Assembly (NCBI GenBank): GCA_947601655.1
Contig: CANQGG010000001.1
Span: 62,001-126,000 of the forward strand
Source of the DNA: an uncultured Akkermansia sp.
GTDB lineage: Bacteria > Verrucomicrobiota > Verrucomicrobiia > Verrucomicrobiales > Akkermansiaceae
Length of the DNA: 64,000 nucleotides
Direction of reading: 5' to 3'
The translations under genes and the position numbers were made by a program. The notes beneath the pieces were generated by a model. The model was given only the letters and a program-made list of their open reading frames with translations, made no database searches and was not told where the DNA came from. Of this stretch, positions 1-10,421 are shown in pieces. Within the stretch, counting starts at the first letter, position 1. Every line of letters begins with the position of its first letter.

Positions 1-1045
1 AGTCGCGCCGACCAATAAATGTAACAGCTTTTCCCTTATGTCCGGCACGAGCTGTGCGACCAATACGGTGTACATAATCCTCCGGCTCACGCGGCAGCTC
101 GAAGTTCACAACGATGTCTACATCCTCAATATCCAACCCTCGTGCCGCTACATCTGTCGCCACAAGTACGTTCAGATTTCCTCGACGGTAAGAAGCCAAA
201 ACTCGTTCGCGGAGCGCCTGCGGCATATCTCCATGCAGGCGGTCCACCGAGTACCCGCGCGAGAGCAAGCCGTCCACGATATCATCTACCACTCGCTTTG
301 TGTTTGCAAACACAAGTCCGCGTTTCATACGCCCCATCTCGATTAGGCGGCTAAGCACCTCAATGCGCGAGGAGAAGAGCACCTCGTACACACTCTGCTC
401 GCAGGTTGGCACCGTGAGCTCTGGGCGATGAATGGTGATCTCTATTGGATCCCGCGAGATACGATCAACGAGTGAGCGGATAACAGGCGACATCGTGGCG
501 GAAAAGAACAGAGTCTGCCGTTCCGTCGGCAGTAGTGCCACAATACGGTCAATTTCTTCTGCAAACCCCATATCAAGCATCTCATCCGCCTCGTCCAGAA
601 TGAGCATACAGATGCCATCCGTACGCAATTCTCCTTTCTCGATGAGATCCAGAACCCGACCAGGTGTACCCGCCACAAAAGGAACTCCGCGATGCAGGGC
701 TGCCAGCTGCGGTGCGTACGACGTGCCTCCGTAGATAGCCGCCGCCGAAATGTTGTCCAGGAAGATTGCCAGCTTATCCACCTCTTTACTGATTTGCACA
801 GCAAGTTCCCGCGTGGGTGCCAGGCAAAGAATTTGCACCTGTGCTGCGTTGACGTCGATTTTTTCTAATGCCGGAATGGTGAAAGCTAGTGTTTTGCCAG
901 ATCCCGTATGAGATCTGCCCACGATATCCGCTCCCGCCAGTGCTGGCGGTATAGCCTGTTCCTGAATCGGAGACGGCGTCTCAAATCCAAGTATATCGAT
1001 CGCCTCCAATATCTCAGGGCATATTCCTAGCTCAGCAAATGTCAT
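1..1045 (-). CDS. DEAD-box ATP-dependent RNA helicase (C-terminus beyond window start)
   Basis: Manual minus-strand translation from ATG at 1045: MTFAELGICPEILEAIDILGFETPSPIQEQAIP...HTGSGKT...LDEADEMLDMGF...FSATM...HRIGRTARAGHKG; all canonical DEAD-box motifs. Missing from the ORF track because it is open at the edge. Confidence 0.95.
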   Translation of the reverse strand, partial: MTFAELGICPEILEAIDILGFETPSPIQEQAIPPALAGADIVGRSHTGSGKTLAFTIPALEKIDVNAAQVQILCLAPTRELAVQISKEVDKLAIFLDNISAAAIYGGTSYAPQLAALHRGVPFVAGTPGRVLDLIEKGELRTDGICMLILDEADEMLDMGFAEEIDRIVALLPTERQTLFFSATMSPVIRSLVDRISRDPIEITIHRPELTVPTCEQSVYEVLFSSRIEVLSRLIEMGRMKRGLVFANTKRVVDDIVDGLLSRGYSVDRLHGDMPQALRERVLASYRRGNLNVLVATDVAARGLDIEDVDIVVNFELPREPEDYVHRIGRTARAGHKGKAVTFIGRRD

Positions 1046-1181
1046 AAACGCCGCAAAGGATGCCCTATCTCACTCCCAATGTCAAGCACCAATACTTGTC
1101 AGAAATAGATTACTTTCGGTCACGAAAAAAGAGCAAGGCAACACCGTCTGAATCTCTCCTCGCAGGAAAGGAAGAAGAGAC

Positions 1182-1952
1182 TCACGACTCCTGCGAAAAA
1201 CTGCGGTAGACCCGCCAATTAACAAAAAGGAGCCAGCCAATGATGAGGGAGGTAAAGATCATCATCTGCATAAGCGTCCAGAAGAGTATCAATGAGGCAG
1301 TAATTACGCCTGCAAAACTTGCCTGCTTAGCATTGTTGAGCAACAATGTGAGCGCCTTCCCACCATCCAGTGGCAGAATGGGCAAAAGGTTAAAGAGGCT
1401 CCAAATCACACTGATTGTGGTAAAAATGAAGAATCCTTGCCAAAGGCGGAGTGATGGATCGAGCGTCGTGATGCCTTCCAGGAATGGCTGAATCGTCGGA
1501 ATCAGGACGTCCTGAGCTTGCGGAACGAGCGCACTGAATGGGAGGAGCAACGAAGAAAGAATCCCGCCAATGATATCGCCGGACAGTAGACCGAAGAATG
1601 CCCCGACAACTGCTGCTGCTGCCAGTGCAGCCCCTGCTCCCGACAGCACGATGAGGAGTTCCTGGCGTCGGGAAATGTGGTGCTTCTCCTCTGTTCTCGT
1701 TACTCCGCCAAGATTCCCGAGTTCAACCCCCAGGACACGTAAACCGAATGCTTTTGCGCAGAAGGCATGTCCATACTCGTGTACAAGCAGGCTCAAAACT
1801 CCCAAAACCATGAAAGCCAACGGATAACTAAGGTCAGTTGAAGTACTCCCCGCGCTACCGAGAATTAGTAGTACAATCCAGATCGTCGGTCGAATAGTCG
1901 TTGGGATGCCGGCGAAGGAAAACGAAAGCGTGAAGCGTGAAGAATCGACCAT
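1182..1952 (-). CDS. Site-2 protease-like M50 zinc metalloprotease
   Basis: HEYGHAFCAKAFG (HExxH) plus NLLPILPLDGGKAL motif and multiple TM segments. Confidence 0.85.
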   Translation of the reverse strand: MVDSSRFTLSFSFAGIPTTIRPTIWIVLLILGSAGSTSTDLSYPLAFMVLGVLSLLVHEYGHAFCAKAFGLRVLGVELGNLGGVTRTEEKHHISRRQELLIVLSGAGAALAAAAVVGAFFGLLSGDIIGGILSSLLLPFSALVPQAQDVLIPTIQPFLEGITTLDPSLRLWQGFFIFTTISVIWSLFNLLPILPLDGGKALTLLLNNAKQASFAGVITASLILFWTLMQMMIFTSLIIGWLLFVNWRVYRSFSQES

Positions 1953-2208
1953 GCCCTCTTTTTCTACAGGAAAAATCTTTTTAGTTCAATACCTATTTTG
2001 AAAACACAATTTCCAAAGTCACGCAGAAACCTTGATATTCTCGATTTAGGCGGAGGAAGCGTCTCCCCGAAAAATTTCGTTCTCGCGGGCGTGGGTTTCA
2101 AAGGCTGGAGCTTGAAATTGGGAATTCCATTTCGACTTCAGGTGATGACAAGTACGTACAGTCCCTTCGTACGACGGCAGTCGTCCCATTGGGAGAGAAG
2201 GAGCATCG

Positions 2209-3156
2209 CTACATAAGCTGACGCAAAAGTTGCATGACCATGCAGCCTGTTTCACCGAGGGAATCAGGACTGATACGCTCCATATTGTCTGCTTTCGTAT
2301 GCCACCACGTGGAGCGGTGGAACACAGCAATGAGATTCAGGGTACGTACGCCAGCCCCGGCGAAAGGACGATGATCGTCCAGCATGCTGCCGGGAAAAAT
2401 TGTCCAGTTATTTTCAGAGAACCCAAGGGTGCGCACAGCACTAAGGTAGTGTTCCATCATGTCCTCCGCGGTGTCCAGTAACGGAACAGCAACGGTTTTC
2501 CCTGCTCCCCCAACCATATCAAGATTAATAAGGTAACGCGGGAGACATTCCGCTCGACGCTGCACCTCGTGGTGCGAGCCGAAGAGCCCATCCTGTGGGG
2601 TGATGTGAGGGCCAAAAGATTCTTCCCCGTCGAAAAACACGAGCTCAATACGCTGGGCGAGGGTTGGCTGCAGTGTGAGTACTCGCGCCAGCTCTAGGAG
2701 TACCGCTGCACCACTGGCGCCGTCATCTGCTCCTAGAATGGCATTTTCACCGCTACCTTTAGTGTCAATGTGACAGCTAAGGATAAGTTCGCGCGGGGTA
2801 CTGGATCCACCAAACGTGGCGCAAACATTCTGCATGCGCCGTTGAGGGAATGCAGACGGTGAAAACGGAATCGACTGGACGTGCCATCCCAACTCGGTGA
2901 GGTGTGTGGCAATTATTTCCACCTGCCTCTGGTAGGCAGAGGAGCCCGTTGGACGCGGCCCGAGTGCACAGAGTGTTGCGCAATGTTGATAAGCCCGAAC
3001 ACCCGAAAAGTCCTCGATGTGAGAACCTTTTTGTTGTTCGATGGTCGGAGATTGCGAGGGGGCAACGCAAGACGCAGTCTCTTCGCGACCGCAAGAACTC
3101 AGAAGGCAACACATCACCGCTGCGACAAAAGGCAGCCATGGGGAAACACGGCTCAT
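2209..3156 (-). CDS. M28-family peptidase / glutaminyl-peptide cyclotransferase-like lipoprotein
   Basis: Lipobox CLLSSCG; LSCHIDTKGS...GADDGASGAAVLLELAR...VFFDGEE motifs. Confidence 0.8.
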   Translation of the reverse strand: MSRVSPWLPFVAAVMCCLLSSCGREETASCVAPSQSPTIEQQKGSHIEDFSGVRAYQHCATLCALGPRPTGSSAYQRQVEIIATHLTELGWHVQSIPFSPSAFPQRRMQNVCATFGGSSTPRELILSCHIDTKGSGENAILGADDGASGAAVLLELARVLTLQPTLAQRIELVFFDGEESFGPHITPQDGLFGSHHEVQRRAECLPRYLINLDMVGGAGKTVAVPLLDTAEDMMEHYLSAVRTLGFSENNWTIFPGSMLDDHRPFAGAGVRTLNLIAVFHRSTWWHTKADNMERISPDSLGETGCMVMQLLRQLM

Positions 3157-4037
3157 AGACGAGCGGTGATACCAAAAATTTCCAGCAGACGTTTGAGCTC
3201 TGTCTGCCTGGCAAAAGCAATTTCAATCACCCCGCCACGTTTGCCTTTCGGTGTGATTCTGACACGCGTTGAGAGGTTCCCGGAAAGCTCCCTGCAAATT
3301 TCCTCGTATGGTACTCCCTCTTCGGCCTGGGTGACAGTTTGGATGGATTCTTCTTCCCCCTGCTCCTCTGCTAACAGATTGTGTACGTATTTTTCGGTTT
3401 GGCGTACGGTTAGTGAACGTTGCACCACTCGATCTGCAGCTTCTTTTTGTTGATTATCGTCATGCAACTGCAATAGTACTTTCGCGTGCCCGACAGTGAT
3501 CTTTTCCGCTTCCAGCAACTCGCGCACAGCGGGGCAGAGATCAAGCAAACGCATGGTATTGGCCACCACTGCGCGGGATTTCCCCACATGCTGCGCAATG
3601 ACTTCCTGTTTCATATGGAAACGTGTTTTGAGCAGGCGGTATTGTTCGGCTTCTTCGAGGGGGGAAAGATCCTCGCGCTGCAAATTCTCAATGAGGGTAA
3701 TTTCCGCCACCTCCTGGTCGGTAGCTTCCAGCACGACGACCTTTACTTCCTTGTGCCCCAGAGAGGCAACAGCACGCAAACGCCGTTCACCAGCGATAAG
3801 TTCGAAATGCCCGTTCACACGGCGTACCACCAGAGGTTGCACCAATCCCCGCTCACGGATTGAAGCTGCAAGTTCGTCGATTTGCTCCTGATTAAAAATT
3901 CGGCGGGGCTGGAAGGGTGAAGAGTGAATTTCCGCCACACGGGCAAGGATAATTCGCTTGTCATCCGCCGCTATGTTTGAGGGTTTATTTTGTTGCAGCA
4001 GAGCGTTGAGTCCAGTTCCTATTACTTGGCGCGCCAT
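3153..4037 (-). CDS. parB: ParB/RepB/Spo0J chromosome partition protein
   Basis: FQPRRIFNQEQIDELAASIRERGLVQPLVVR...ELIAGERRLRA...ENLQREDLSPLEEAEQY; start set at MARQVIGTGLNALL. Confidence 0.93.
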   Translation of the reverse strand: MARQVIGTGLNALLQQNKPSNIAADDKRIILARVAEIHSSPFQPRRIFNQEQIDELAASIRERGLVQPLVVRRVNGHFELIAGERRLRAVASLGHKEVKVVVLEATDQEVAEITLIENLQREDLSPLEEAEQYRLLKTRFHMKQEVIAQHVGKSRAVVANTMRLLDLCPAVRELLEAEKITVGHAKVLLQLHDDNQQKEAADRVVQRSLTVRQTEKYVHNLLAEEQGEEESIQTVTQAEEGVPYEEICRELSGNLSTRVRITPKGKRGGVIEIAFARQTELKRLLEIFGITARL

Positions 4038-4151
4038 GGAGCGCATTCTACCCAACTATGCGGCGAAAAGCAAACGAATTTTATTTCTTGTTATCGGAAA
4101 AAAGCTTCGCTTGTCTCAATATTGTGCGGGAATCCTGTAATACGCTCGTGC

Positions 4152-4688
4152 TCATCCTCGTGGTTTCTCTCCGCAGTAGACGACTCGCAAAGGGATAGAT
4201 GAGATGCCTGCGCGGTAAAGGCAGTCCATCTCTGAGCAGAATATTCCCCAAGCTGCCACATCCGTGGTGGAGATACAGCCTTCTGAGCCTTTTCTTTCGG
4301 CAAAATGCAGCATGAGATACGTGCGTCCCGTGCCGGGTGGGTCCGGCACGCGAAAACCGCGCAATTTTCCCGTACGCTCCGTGCCAAGTGTCGTTTCTTC
4401 TGCCAGAGCCGGAAAGGCAGTGTCCGGATAATCCTCTGGCGCATAGGCTCCCCAAGTGGTGTCTGATGGGTAGTCACCGCGCTTGAAAAAGGGACTCTGT
4501 CGACTCATCCAGCCGCCTGTCTGCACGCTGAATTCCAGCAGGAGACGGTCGCTATCCGCCTCACGGAGACTCAACCGTCCGGTGAAAATGCGCCCCGCCG
4601 CGCAGACAGAATTTCTCTGCTCTCCCGCGTGTGTCCCTTGGGAATCTATACCGTAAAAGAGGACCTCAATTCTGACTGCCTTTTCCAT
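4152..4688 (-). CDS. Hypothetical protein; possible L,D-transpeptidase-like (DUF2778/YkuD-like) fold
   Basis: ORF from MEKAVRIEVLFYG; C-terminal 'YLMLHFAERKGSEGCISTTD' resembles the H..SxGCI active-site pattern; weak, by eye only. Confidence 0.4.
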   Translation of the reverse strand: MEKAVRIEVLFYGIDSQGTHAGEQRNSVCAAGRIFTGRLSLREADSDRLLLEFSVQTGGWMSRQSPFFKRGDYPSDTTWGAYAPEDYPDTAFPALAEETTLGTERTGKLRGFRVPDPPGTGRTYLMLHFAERKGSEGCISTTDVAAWGIFCSEMDCLYRAGISSIPLRVVYCGEKPRG

Positions 4689-4714
4689 AAATGGGTAGAG
4701 CGGCGTTAAGTTGT

Positions 4715-5041
4715 TCAACCGAGCGCACGAACAGCTGCAGCCACACAGTGCGGACACGGTACTCCGTGGGCGGCTTTGAGTTGCGCGCAAGTGGAAGCTC
4801 CCAGGGTCTTTGTGAAAATGGTTCGCAATTCCTCTTCGCGCTCCGGGGAGATCGAGACGGCCGCGTAAAGTGCGCCACATGTGCCACCTGGAGCCTTTCC
4901 TGCATTGCAATTTTTCATTGCATCCACGAGATCTTCACGTCCCATAGCAGCGCAGACGGTCTGAGCGCAGTTAAGATGACGCGGGGGCTGACGAAAGATA
5001 GAGATGGCATATTCTTCTCGTGTCATAGCATTGGTGTTCAC
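4715..5041 (-). CDS. C_GCAxxG_C_C family redox protein
   Basis: LNCAQTVCAAMG...GGTCGALYAA...PCPHCVAAAV cysteine pattern. Confidence 0.8.
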   Translation of the reverse strand: MNTNAMTREEYAISIFRQPPRHLNCAQTVCAAMGREDLVDAMKNCNAGKAPGGTCGALYAAVSISPEREEELRTIFTKTLGASTCAQLKAAHGVPCPHCVAAAVRALG

Positions 5042-5931
5042 ATTGTCACTTTTACGGATTTGAGGTAGGTCTCCGGGAAGAAATCAAAAGGCATGGGGAC
5101 GCTGCTCAATGTAGCGGCAGGTCCTGCTCCGGTTGCCACGATCGTCCGGAAGGTCTCTGGAGTGAGACGGCGACTGTTGGTGGTGCAAAGCATGCTGCCG
5201 CCGGTGGAGAGACATTGCGTCGCGAGCGCCACGAGATCAGAATAATCCTTCTCTGCGCGCCAGATGCCTCCGGTGCGTGAGTCTCGTGAAAAGGTCGGTG
5301 GATCCATGACGATACAGTCAAAAAGTCGCCCTTGTTGTGCGAAGCGACGCAGCCAGTGCAGAGCATCACCGCGGCAGAAATAATGAGCCGATGGGTTGAT
5401 GCCGTTGATTCTCATGTTCTCTTTACAGCGGTTCAGGCAATTTGCTGCCAGGTCCAGGGTAGTGGTGGTAGCTCCCCCCAGCGCGGCGCATACAGAAAAA
5501 GCGCCGGTGTAGGCAAAAAGGTTCAGCACTGTCATGCCTTCTTGGCAGTTGCGACGCAGGTCAAGGCGGTTATTGCGCTGGTCGATGAAGAGCCCCTGTG
5601 AATAGCCGCTTCCCATGTCCATCATAAAGCGAACTCCATTCTCACAGATACTGAATTGCAGGGGATGCCGGGGTTTTCGCAGTGGTTGCGGTGAGTGCTT
5701 TTCGCCTTTTTCGAGATGCTTGATGAAGATGTCCGCCTCCTGAGCGCACAGCCATTCTTCTGCCTCCCTGGGCAGCTCTGCGTTGCGAAGAGAGACGAGA
5801 TACCGTCCGGCAAGTGAGTCAATCGCCACTCCGGACCACAACACATCCTCAGCCAACAGGCGATAGGCATTCGTCTCCGAACCTAACTTTTGCTCTTTCC
5901 CTTCCCGCATCCTGTCGAGTTCTACCCTCAT
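5038..5931 (-). CDS. Class I SAM-dependent rRNA methyltransferase (RlmI/RlmK-like)
   Basis: MDMGSGYSQGLFIDQRNNR...VLNLFAYTGAFSVCAALGGA...VMDPPTFSR; start within ORF 5038..5994 uncertain. Confidence 0.85.
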   Translation of the reverse strand: MRVELDRMREGKEQKLGSETNAYRLLAEDVLWSGVAIDSLAGRYLVSLRNAELPREAEEWLCAQEADIFIKHLEKGEKHSPQPLRKPRHPLQFSICENGVRFMMDMGSGYSQGLFIDQRNNRLDLRRNCQEGMTVLNLFAYTGAFSVCAALGGATTTTLDLAANCLNRCKENMRINGINPSAHYFCRGDALHWLRRFAQQGRLFDCIVMDPPTFSRDSRTGGIWRAEKDYSDLVALATQCLSTGGSMLCTTNSRRLTPETFRTIVATGAGPAATLSSVPMPFDFFPETYLKSVKVTM

Positions 5932-5953
5932 GATCTCGAACGGAGTAACTATG

Positions 5954-6391
5954 CTAATGCTTCGTTTCCACGTTCCGCCTGTCGACGCAGGCATCAGCTT
6001 TCCGAAGGATAGTTTCCGCCATGGTGGTAAGAGCGTTGGCGCGGGTGCTGGCCAGGTGCTCCTTCAGACCTGTTGTATCAAGTCGTTTCAGGTCGGCATC
6101 GAGCACCTCCTGTGGGGTAAGTCCGGAGAGCAGGCGGATGAAGACAGCTATGAGCCCCTTGGTAATGAGCGAATCGCTGTCTGCATGAATCATGAAGCGT
6201 CCCTCCCGTAGCTCGGTTCCGACCCAAACCCGACTCTGGCAGCCGCGAATGAGGTTTTCTTCCTTTCGGTACTGCTCCGGCAACGGTGGCAACTGTTTAC
6301 CAAGTGAGATGATGTACTCGTAACGCTCCGTCCATTCGTCAAAAACAGCGAGTTCGTCCAGCAACTCCTCAATACGTTCGTCGTACCTCAT
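5954..6391 (-). CDS. sufE: SufE-like cysteine desulfuration protein
   Basis: DERYEYIISLGKQLPPLPEQYRKEENLIRGCQSRVWV; GCQSxVW motif. Confidence 0.92.
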   Translation of the reverse strand: MRYDERIEELLDELAVFDEWTERYEYIISLGKQLPPLPEQYRKEENLIRGCQSRVWVGTELREGRFMIHADSDSLITKGLIAVFIRLLSGLTPQEVLDADLKRLDTTGLKEHLASTRANALTTMAETILRKADACVDRRNVETKH

Positions 6392-7296
6392 GCGCGTGAA
6401 AGGATGGAAAGGACAGCTTTTTGTGCGTGTAGGCGATTTTCTGCCTCGCGGAAAATTACTGAGCTGTGGGCTTCAAGCACGTCTTCAGTGATTTCGTAGC
6501 CTCGGTAGGCAGGCAGGCAGTGGAATACGCTATGTCCTGTTGCCGCTGCGCTGAGCAGTTCCCTGTTCACTTGGTAGGGGAAGAAGGCTTTTTCCTTAGA
6601 GCCTTTTTGATCTTCCTGCCCCATGGAAATCCATGTGTCGGTGTTGATGAGCATTGCGCCACGTACAGCTTCTTCGGCGTCAGTAGTGCAGATGACGTTG
6701 GGGGCGTCAAGTCGAGCGAGAATTTCTTCGCTGGGCAAGGCTTGTTGAGGACCAGCAAGCGCCAGGGTGAAGCCAAGTCGCTTCGCGGCCCACATCCACG
6801 AACGTCCCATATTGTTATCCACATCTCCCAAAAAAGCAATCTTCATATCCTTCCATGCCCCTCGCCCGTAAATTTCTTCCAGCGTCAGCAAATCCGCCAA
6901 AATCTGGCATGGATGCTCCGAATCCGTGAGCGCATTGATGGTCGGTATCCCGGAATACGTCGAAAAATCTTCCACATCCTGCTGAGCATACGTTCGAATC
7001 ACAGCTCCGTGCAGCATGCGCCCAAGCACGCGGGCGGTATCCTTGATCGGCTCACCCCGTCCCAATTGCATATCGCGGGTGGACAAAAACAAGGCGCGTC
7101 CGCCTAATTCTCCGATGCCCACTTCGAACGAGACGCGCGTACGCGTAGACGACTTAGAAAAAATGAGTCCCCAACTCTGTCCCGCCAGAGGTTGTTCCTG
7201 CAGTTTTCCACGCAGAGCTTTAAGCCTATGTCCCAGATCCAGCAGCTCTGTAATCTCTTCCTTGCTCAGGGTTTCAATAGATAGTAGGTTCTTCAT
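6388..7296 (-). CDS. argF: Ornithine carbamoyltransferase
   Basis: FSKSSTRTRVSFE, HPCQILADLLT, HCLPA motifs; start at MKNLLSIE. Confidence 0.95.
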   Translation of the reverse strand: MKNLLSIETLSKEEITELLDLGHRLKALRGKLQEQPLAGQSWGLIFSKSSTRTRVSFEVGIGELGGRALFLSTRDMQLGRGEPIKDTARVLGRMLHGAVIRTYAQQDVEDFSTYSGIPTINALTDSEHPCQILADLLTLEEIYGRGAWKDMKIAFLGDVDNNMGRSWMWAAKRLGFTLALAGPQQALPSEEILARLDAPNVICTTDAEEAVRGAMLINTDTWISMGQEDQKGSKEKAFFPYQVNRELLSAAATGHSVFHCLPAYRGYEITEDVLEAHSSVIFREAENRLHAQKAVLSILSRA

Positions 7297-7307
7297 GGAA
7301 AGCGTAG

Positions 7308-7335
7308 AGTATACCATATCTCACCTTTTTGTAAA
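7308..7335 (-). promoter_or_regulatory. Predicted promoter for argF (TTTACA-16 bp-TATACT)
   Basis: Minus-strand TTTACA (7330-7335) and TATACT (7308-7313), 16-bp spacer, ATG 11 nt after the -10 box. Confidence 0.5.
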
Positions 7336-7420
7336 GCGCCACAAGAAAAGTGGAGCTGACCGGATGATGAATCTGCAAAGATAAACTGAGGAAATATGAC
7401 GTACGGAGAAGAAGGAAGAA

Positions 7421-7882
7421 TCAGTCGTTCTCAGCGTTTTCAATCAAACGTAAGGGGATGTCTGAAAGCGGATATTCCGGAACATGAATCAATTCCACGC
7501 CGTACATTCTCGCAATGGCGGGAGCTTCTGATTTCTTGTAGTCCAATCCGTAATAGATCGTCCTGACCCCGTGGGCACACAAAGCCTGCATGCACGAGGT
7601 GCACGGCATTGTGGTGCAGGCTACGATACGAGCCTCCCCGCGTTTGAAAAGACTGCACAAATTGATTTCAGCATGCAGCATGTATTTTTGCCGTTCATCG
7701 CGAGAATCCCAGAATCCGGAAGGGGCAGTAAATTTAGGGAAAAGACCGTTATACGCGGTGCCGATAACGCGATTGTCAGCATCCAACGCGGCGGCGCCCA
7801 CTTTGCGGTAGGGATCTTCGGAACGAAGGGCCGCTACATGCGCCAGAGCCATTACATACTGTGGTATCGTGAGCCGTGCCAT
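7421..7882 (-). CDS. dCMP / cytidine deaminase family protein
   Basis: MLHAEINLCS (HAE) and TMPCTSCMQAL (PCxxC) zinc motifs; start at MARLTIPQYV. Confidence 0.85.
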   Translation of the reverse strand: MARLTIPQYVMALAHVAALRSEDPYRKVGAAALDADNRVIGTAYNGLFPKFTAPSGFWDSRDERQKYMLHAEINLCSLFKRGEARIVACTTMPCTSCMQALCAHGVRTIYYGLDYKKSEAPAIARMYGVELIHVPEYPLSDIPLRLIENAEND

Positions 7883-7901
7883 TTTCGTGGTGGAGAGAAA
7901 A

Positions 7902-9191
7902 TCAATCCAGCGGAATTTCATCTTCAACCATCTCCTCCAGAGTCTGGCGACGCCTGATGAGCTGCATCTGCGATCCGTCCACAAGCACCTCCGCTGCCAG
8001 AGGACGCGAGTTGTAGGTGGAAGACATAGAGAAGCCGTAGGCGCCGGCACTCATCTCAGCGAGCAGCTCGCCGGGCTTCACATCCGGCAGACTGCGGTCC
8101 TGCGCCTGAAAGTCGCCGGATTCGCAGATAGGACCGACAATATCCGCTACGATGGAATCATCCGCCGCGTGCTCTCGCACGGGCCATATCTCATGATATC
8201 CTTCGTAGAGAGCAGGACGAATGATGTCATTCATGCCGGCATCGATAATCTTGAAGGTCTTCCTTTCGCCTTTTTTCTCGTAAAGGCAACGAGTAAGCAT
8301 TACCGCTGCATTGCCCACCAAACGGCGTCCTGGTTCCAGAAGAATACGCAGACCTAACGGCTTAAGCAGGGGAATGAGCGCTTCTGCATAGCTCTTCAGC
8401 GTGATTTGCTCCGAATGATTTTGCCACCACTCCGGCGAGCCGGAAGCCAAACAGCCATCGTAGACGATTCCCACGCCTCCGCCAATACTCCAGAATTCAA
8501 TGTCGTAGGCAGCCTTGAGTTTCTGCACCAGAGGAATGAGTTTTCTGACTGCCTTCACGAAGGGAGCGGTTTCGGTGATTTGTGAACCGATGTGCATTTG
8601 TATCCCGAGCAGTTTCAAGTGAGGCATCTCTGCTGCCACTGTTGAATACAGAGTCTCGATGCGTGCAGCATCGACGCCAAATTTATTTTCCTGAGTACCG
8701 GTAGTAATGTACTTGTGCGTATGGGCGTCAACGTTCGGATTCACGCGCACGGCTACCGGCGCCACAGTGCCCATCTCGGTAGCGATGCGGTCGATTTCCC
8801 GCAATTCACCTTCGCTTTCGCAAATAAAGCAGTAGATGCCGCAGGAAAGAGCGTAACGAATTTCCGCCTCGCTCTTACCCACTCCGGCATAGGTACACTG
8901 CGAGGGGTTTCCACCGGCGCGAATGACTCGCCAAAGCTCGCCGCCGGAGACAATGTCAAATCCCACCCCCCGCTGCGCCATAAGTTTCAGGATTGCGCCA
9001 TTGCTGCATGCTTTCACGGCAAAAGCTACATGCGCATCGATGGGTGCGAAAGCAAGTTGCAGCTCCTCAAGGTCGGCAAGTATGGTATTTTTGCTGTACA
9101 CGAAAGTTGGCGTGCCAAAAGCGGCAGCCACTTCCTGCAGGTCAATCTGCTCACAATGGAGGGATCCGTTTTGATAGGCGAAGCGATGCAT
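7902..9191 (-). CDS. lysA: Diaminopimelate decarboxylase
   Basis: AFAVKACSNGAILKLMAQ, GGGVGI, EPGRRLVGNA, CESGDFQAQDR motifs. Confidence 0.94.
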   Translation of the reverse strand: MHRFAYQNGSLHCEQIDLQEVAAAFGTPTFVYSKNTILADLEELQLAFAPIDAHVAFAVKACSNGAILKLMAQRGVGFDIVSGGELWRVIRAGGNPSQCTYAGVGKSEAEIRYALSCGIYCFICESEGELREIDRIATEMGTVAPVAVRVNPNVDAHTHKYITTGTQENKFGVDAARIETLYSTVAAEMPHLKLLGIQMHIGSQITETAPFVKAVRKLIPLVQKLKAAYDIEFWSIGGGVGIVYDGCLASGSPEWWQNHSEQITLKSYAEALIPLLKPLGLRILLEPGRRLVGNAAVMLTRCLYEKKGERKTFKIIDAGMNDIIRPALYEGYHEIWPVREHAADDSIVADIVGPICESGDFQAQDRSLPDVKPGELLAEMSAGAYGFSMSSTYNSRPLAAEVLVDGSQMQLIRRRQTLEEMVEDEIPLD

Positions 9192-9195
9192 AGGC

Positions 9196-10308
9196 TCAGT
9201 GATTCAATGTTTCAGATGAAGGAACGTCTCCGGGTCTGTCGTCGATAATCGTGGCTACCCAGTGGAGATCCACGGAATTTTCGAGAGCTAACTTGGTAAG
9301 CACAGTGAAAGGAACTGCTAGCAGCATGCCAATGGGACCCCACACCCACCCCCAGATAAGAACCGAAAAGAGTACTACTGTCGTTGCTATTCCGAATTGC
9401 TTCCCAAGAAAAAGCGGCTCGATGCCGTTGCCAATGGCAAAGTTGATCGCTAAGTACCCGCCCGTCACAACTAACATCCCTCCCCAATCCTTCAGCACCA
9501 ATGCAAGAAGAATAGGAGGAATAGCTGCCACGATGGAACCGACAGTCGGAATGTAGTTGAGCACGCATGCTACAAATCCCCACAAGAATGCGAATGGTAC
9601 CTGCATGACGTGACATAGTCCCCATGCCAGAAGCCCCGTACTGACGCTCGCCAATGTTTTTATAATGAGGTATTTCTGCATTCCTCGAAGTGCATCAATG
9701 ACTTTTCCCTTGCCTTGAATGCTGTTGGGGAGACGTTCAAAATTGCGATAAAAGAGAGGGGCCTCGCCCAATATGAAGGTCATGAGGATGAGTACCACCG
9801 TGGTGATCGACATGAAAGAAAGCACCCGCCCGGTGAGGGACTGAGAAAGGGAAATGAGCTGCTGAGGATTGATCAGCTGGAGTGGTGAATCCAACAGGGT
9901 GCGCGCATATTCCCCAACTCCGAGTTGATCCATCCATTGCAGGAAAGCGGCGTATTTTGTCATAATATGTTGCAGGAAATCCCCCTGCAACGTGCTTTTC
10001 ACATCTGCCGCCAGAAATTTAATCAGGCTGATCAATCCGTAAATCACTCCCATGTCGAAAACAACAGTGCACGTCACGGCCAGCCAATGCGGGAGACGAA
10101 TGTAACGGCGCAGAGCGTCCGTGATAGGATAGCTGATAATGGCAAGAAAGGTCGCAAGAACGATTGGGATGGTGAAATCACTGGTATACTTCAGCCCGAA
10201 GAGCACAATAAATGCAGCTGCGGCAGTGAACAATGCCCGTGCTCCTTCGCCTGTGGCGAAACCCTGGCATTCACTGAGCGGGTGTTGTGTGGGTTCCTGC
10301 GGTTGCAT
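9196..10308 (-). CDS. AI-2E / PerM family transporter
   Basis: Multiple [27 protein letters not shown]...[18 protein letters not shown]. Confidence 0.87.
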   Translation of the reverse strand: MQPQEPTQHPLSECQGFATGEGARALFTAAAAFIVLFGLKYTSDFTIPIVLATFLAIISYPITDALRRYIRLPHWLAVTCTVVFDMGVIYGLISLIKFLAADVKSTLQGDFLQHIMTKYAAFLQWMDQLGVGEYARTLLDSPLQLINPQQLISLSQSLTGRVLSFMSITTVVLILMTFILGEAPLFYRNFERLPNSIQGKGKVIDALRGMQKYLIIKTLASVSTGLLAWGLCHVMQVPFAFLWGFVACVLNYIPTVGSIVAAIPPILLALVLKDWGGMLVVTGGYLAINFAIGNGIEPLFLGKQFGIATTVVLFSVLIWGWVWGPIGMLLAVPFTVLTKLALENSVDLHWVATIIDDRPGDVPSSETLNH

Positions 10309-10382
10309 CGCACGGATTCTATTCTTTTCTGCCCCGTATTTCAAGACGGAAAACTGCCCCGCTTTCGAAAATCAAAAGTTGC

Positions 10383-10411
10383 TTGCGTGATGCGGTGGGC
10401 GGGCGTATAAT
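10383..10411 (+). promoter_or_regulatory. Predicted promoter for pgi (TTGCGT-17 bp-TATAAT)
   Basis: -35 10383-10388, -10 10406-10411, exact 17-bp spacer; ATG at 10422 gives a near-leaderless transcript. Confidence 0.6.
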
Positions 10412-10421
10412 GCTCTCTGTT

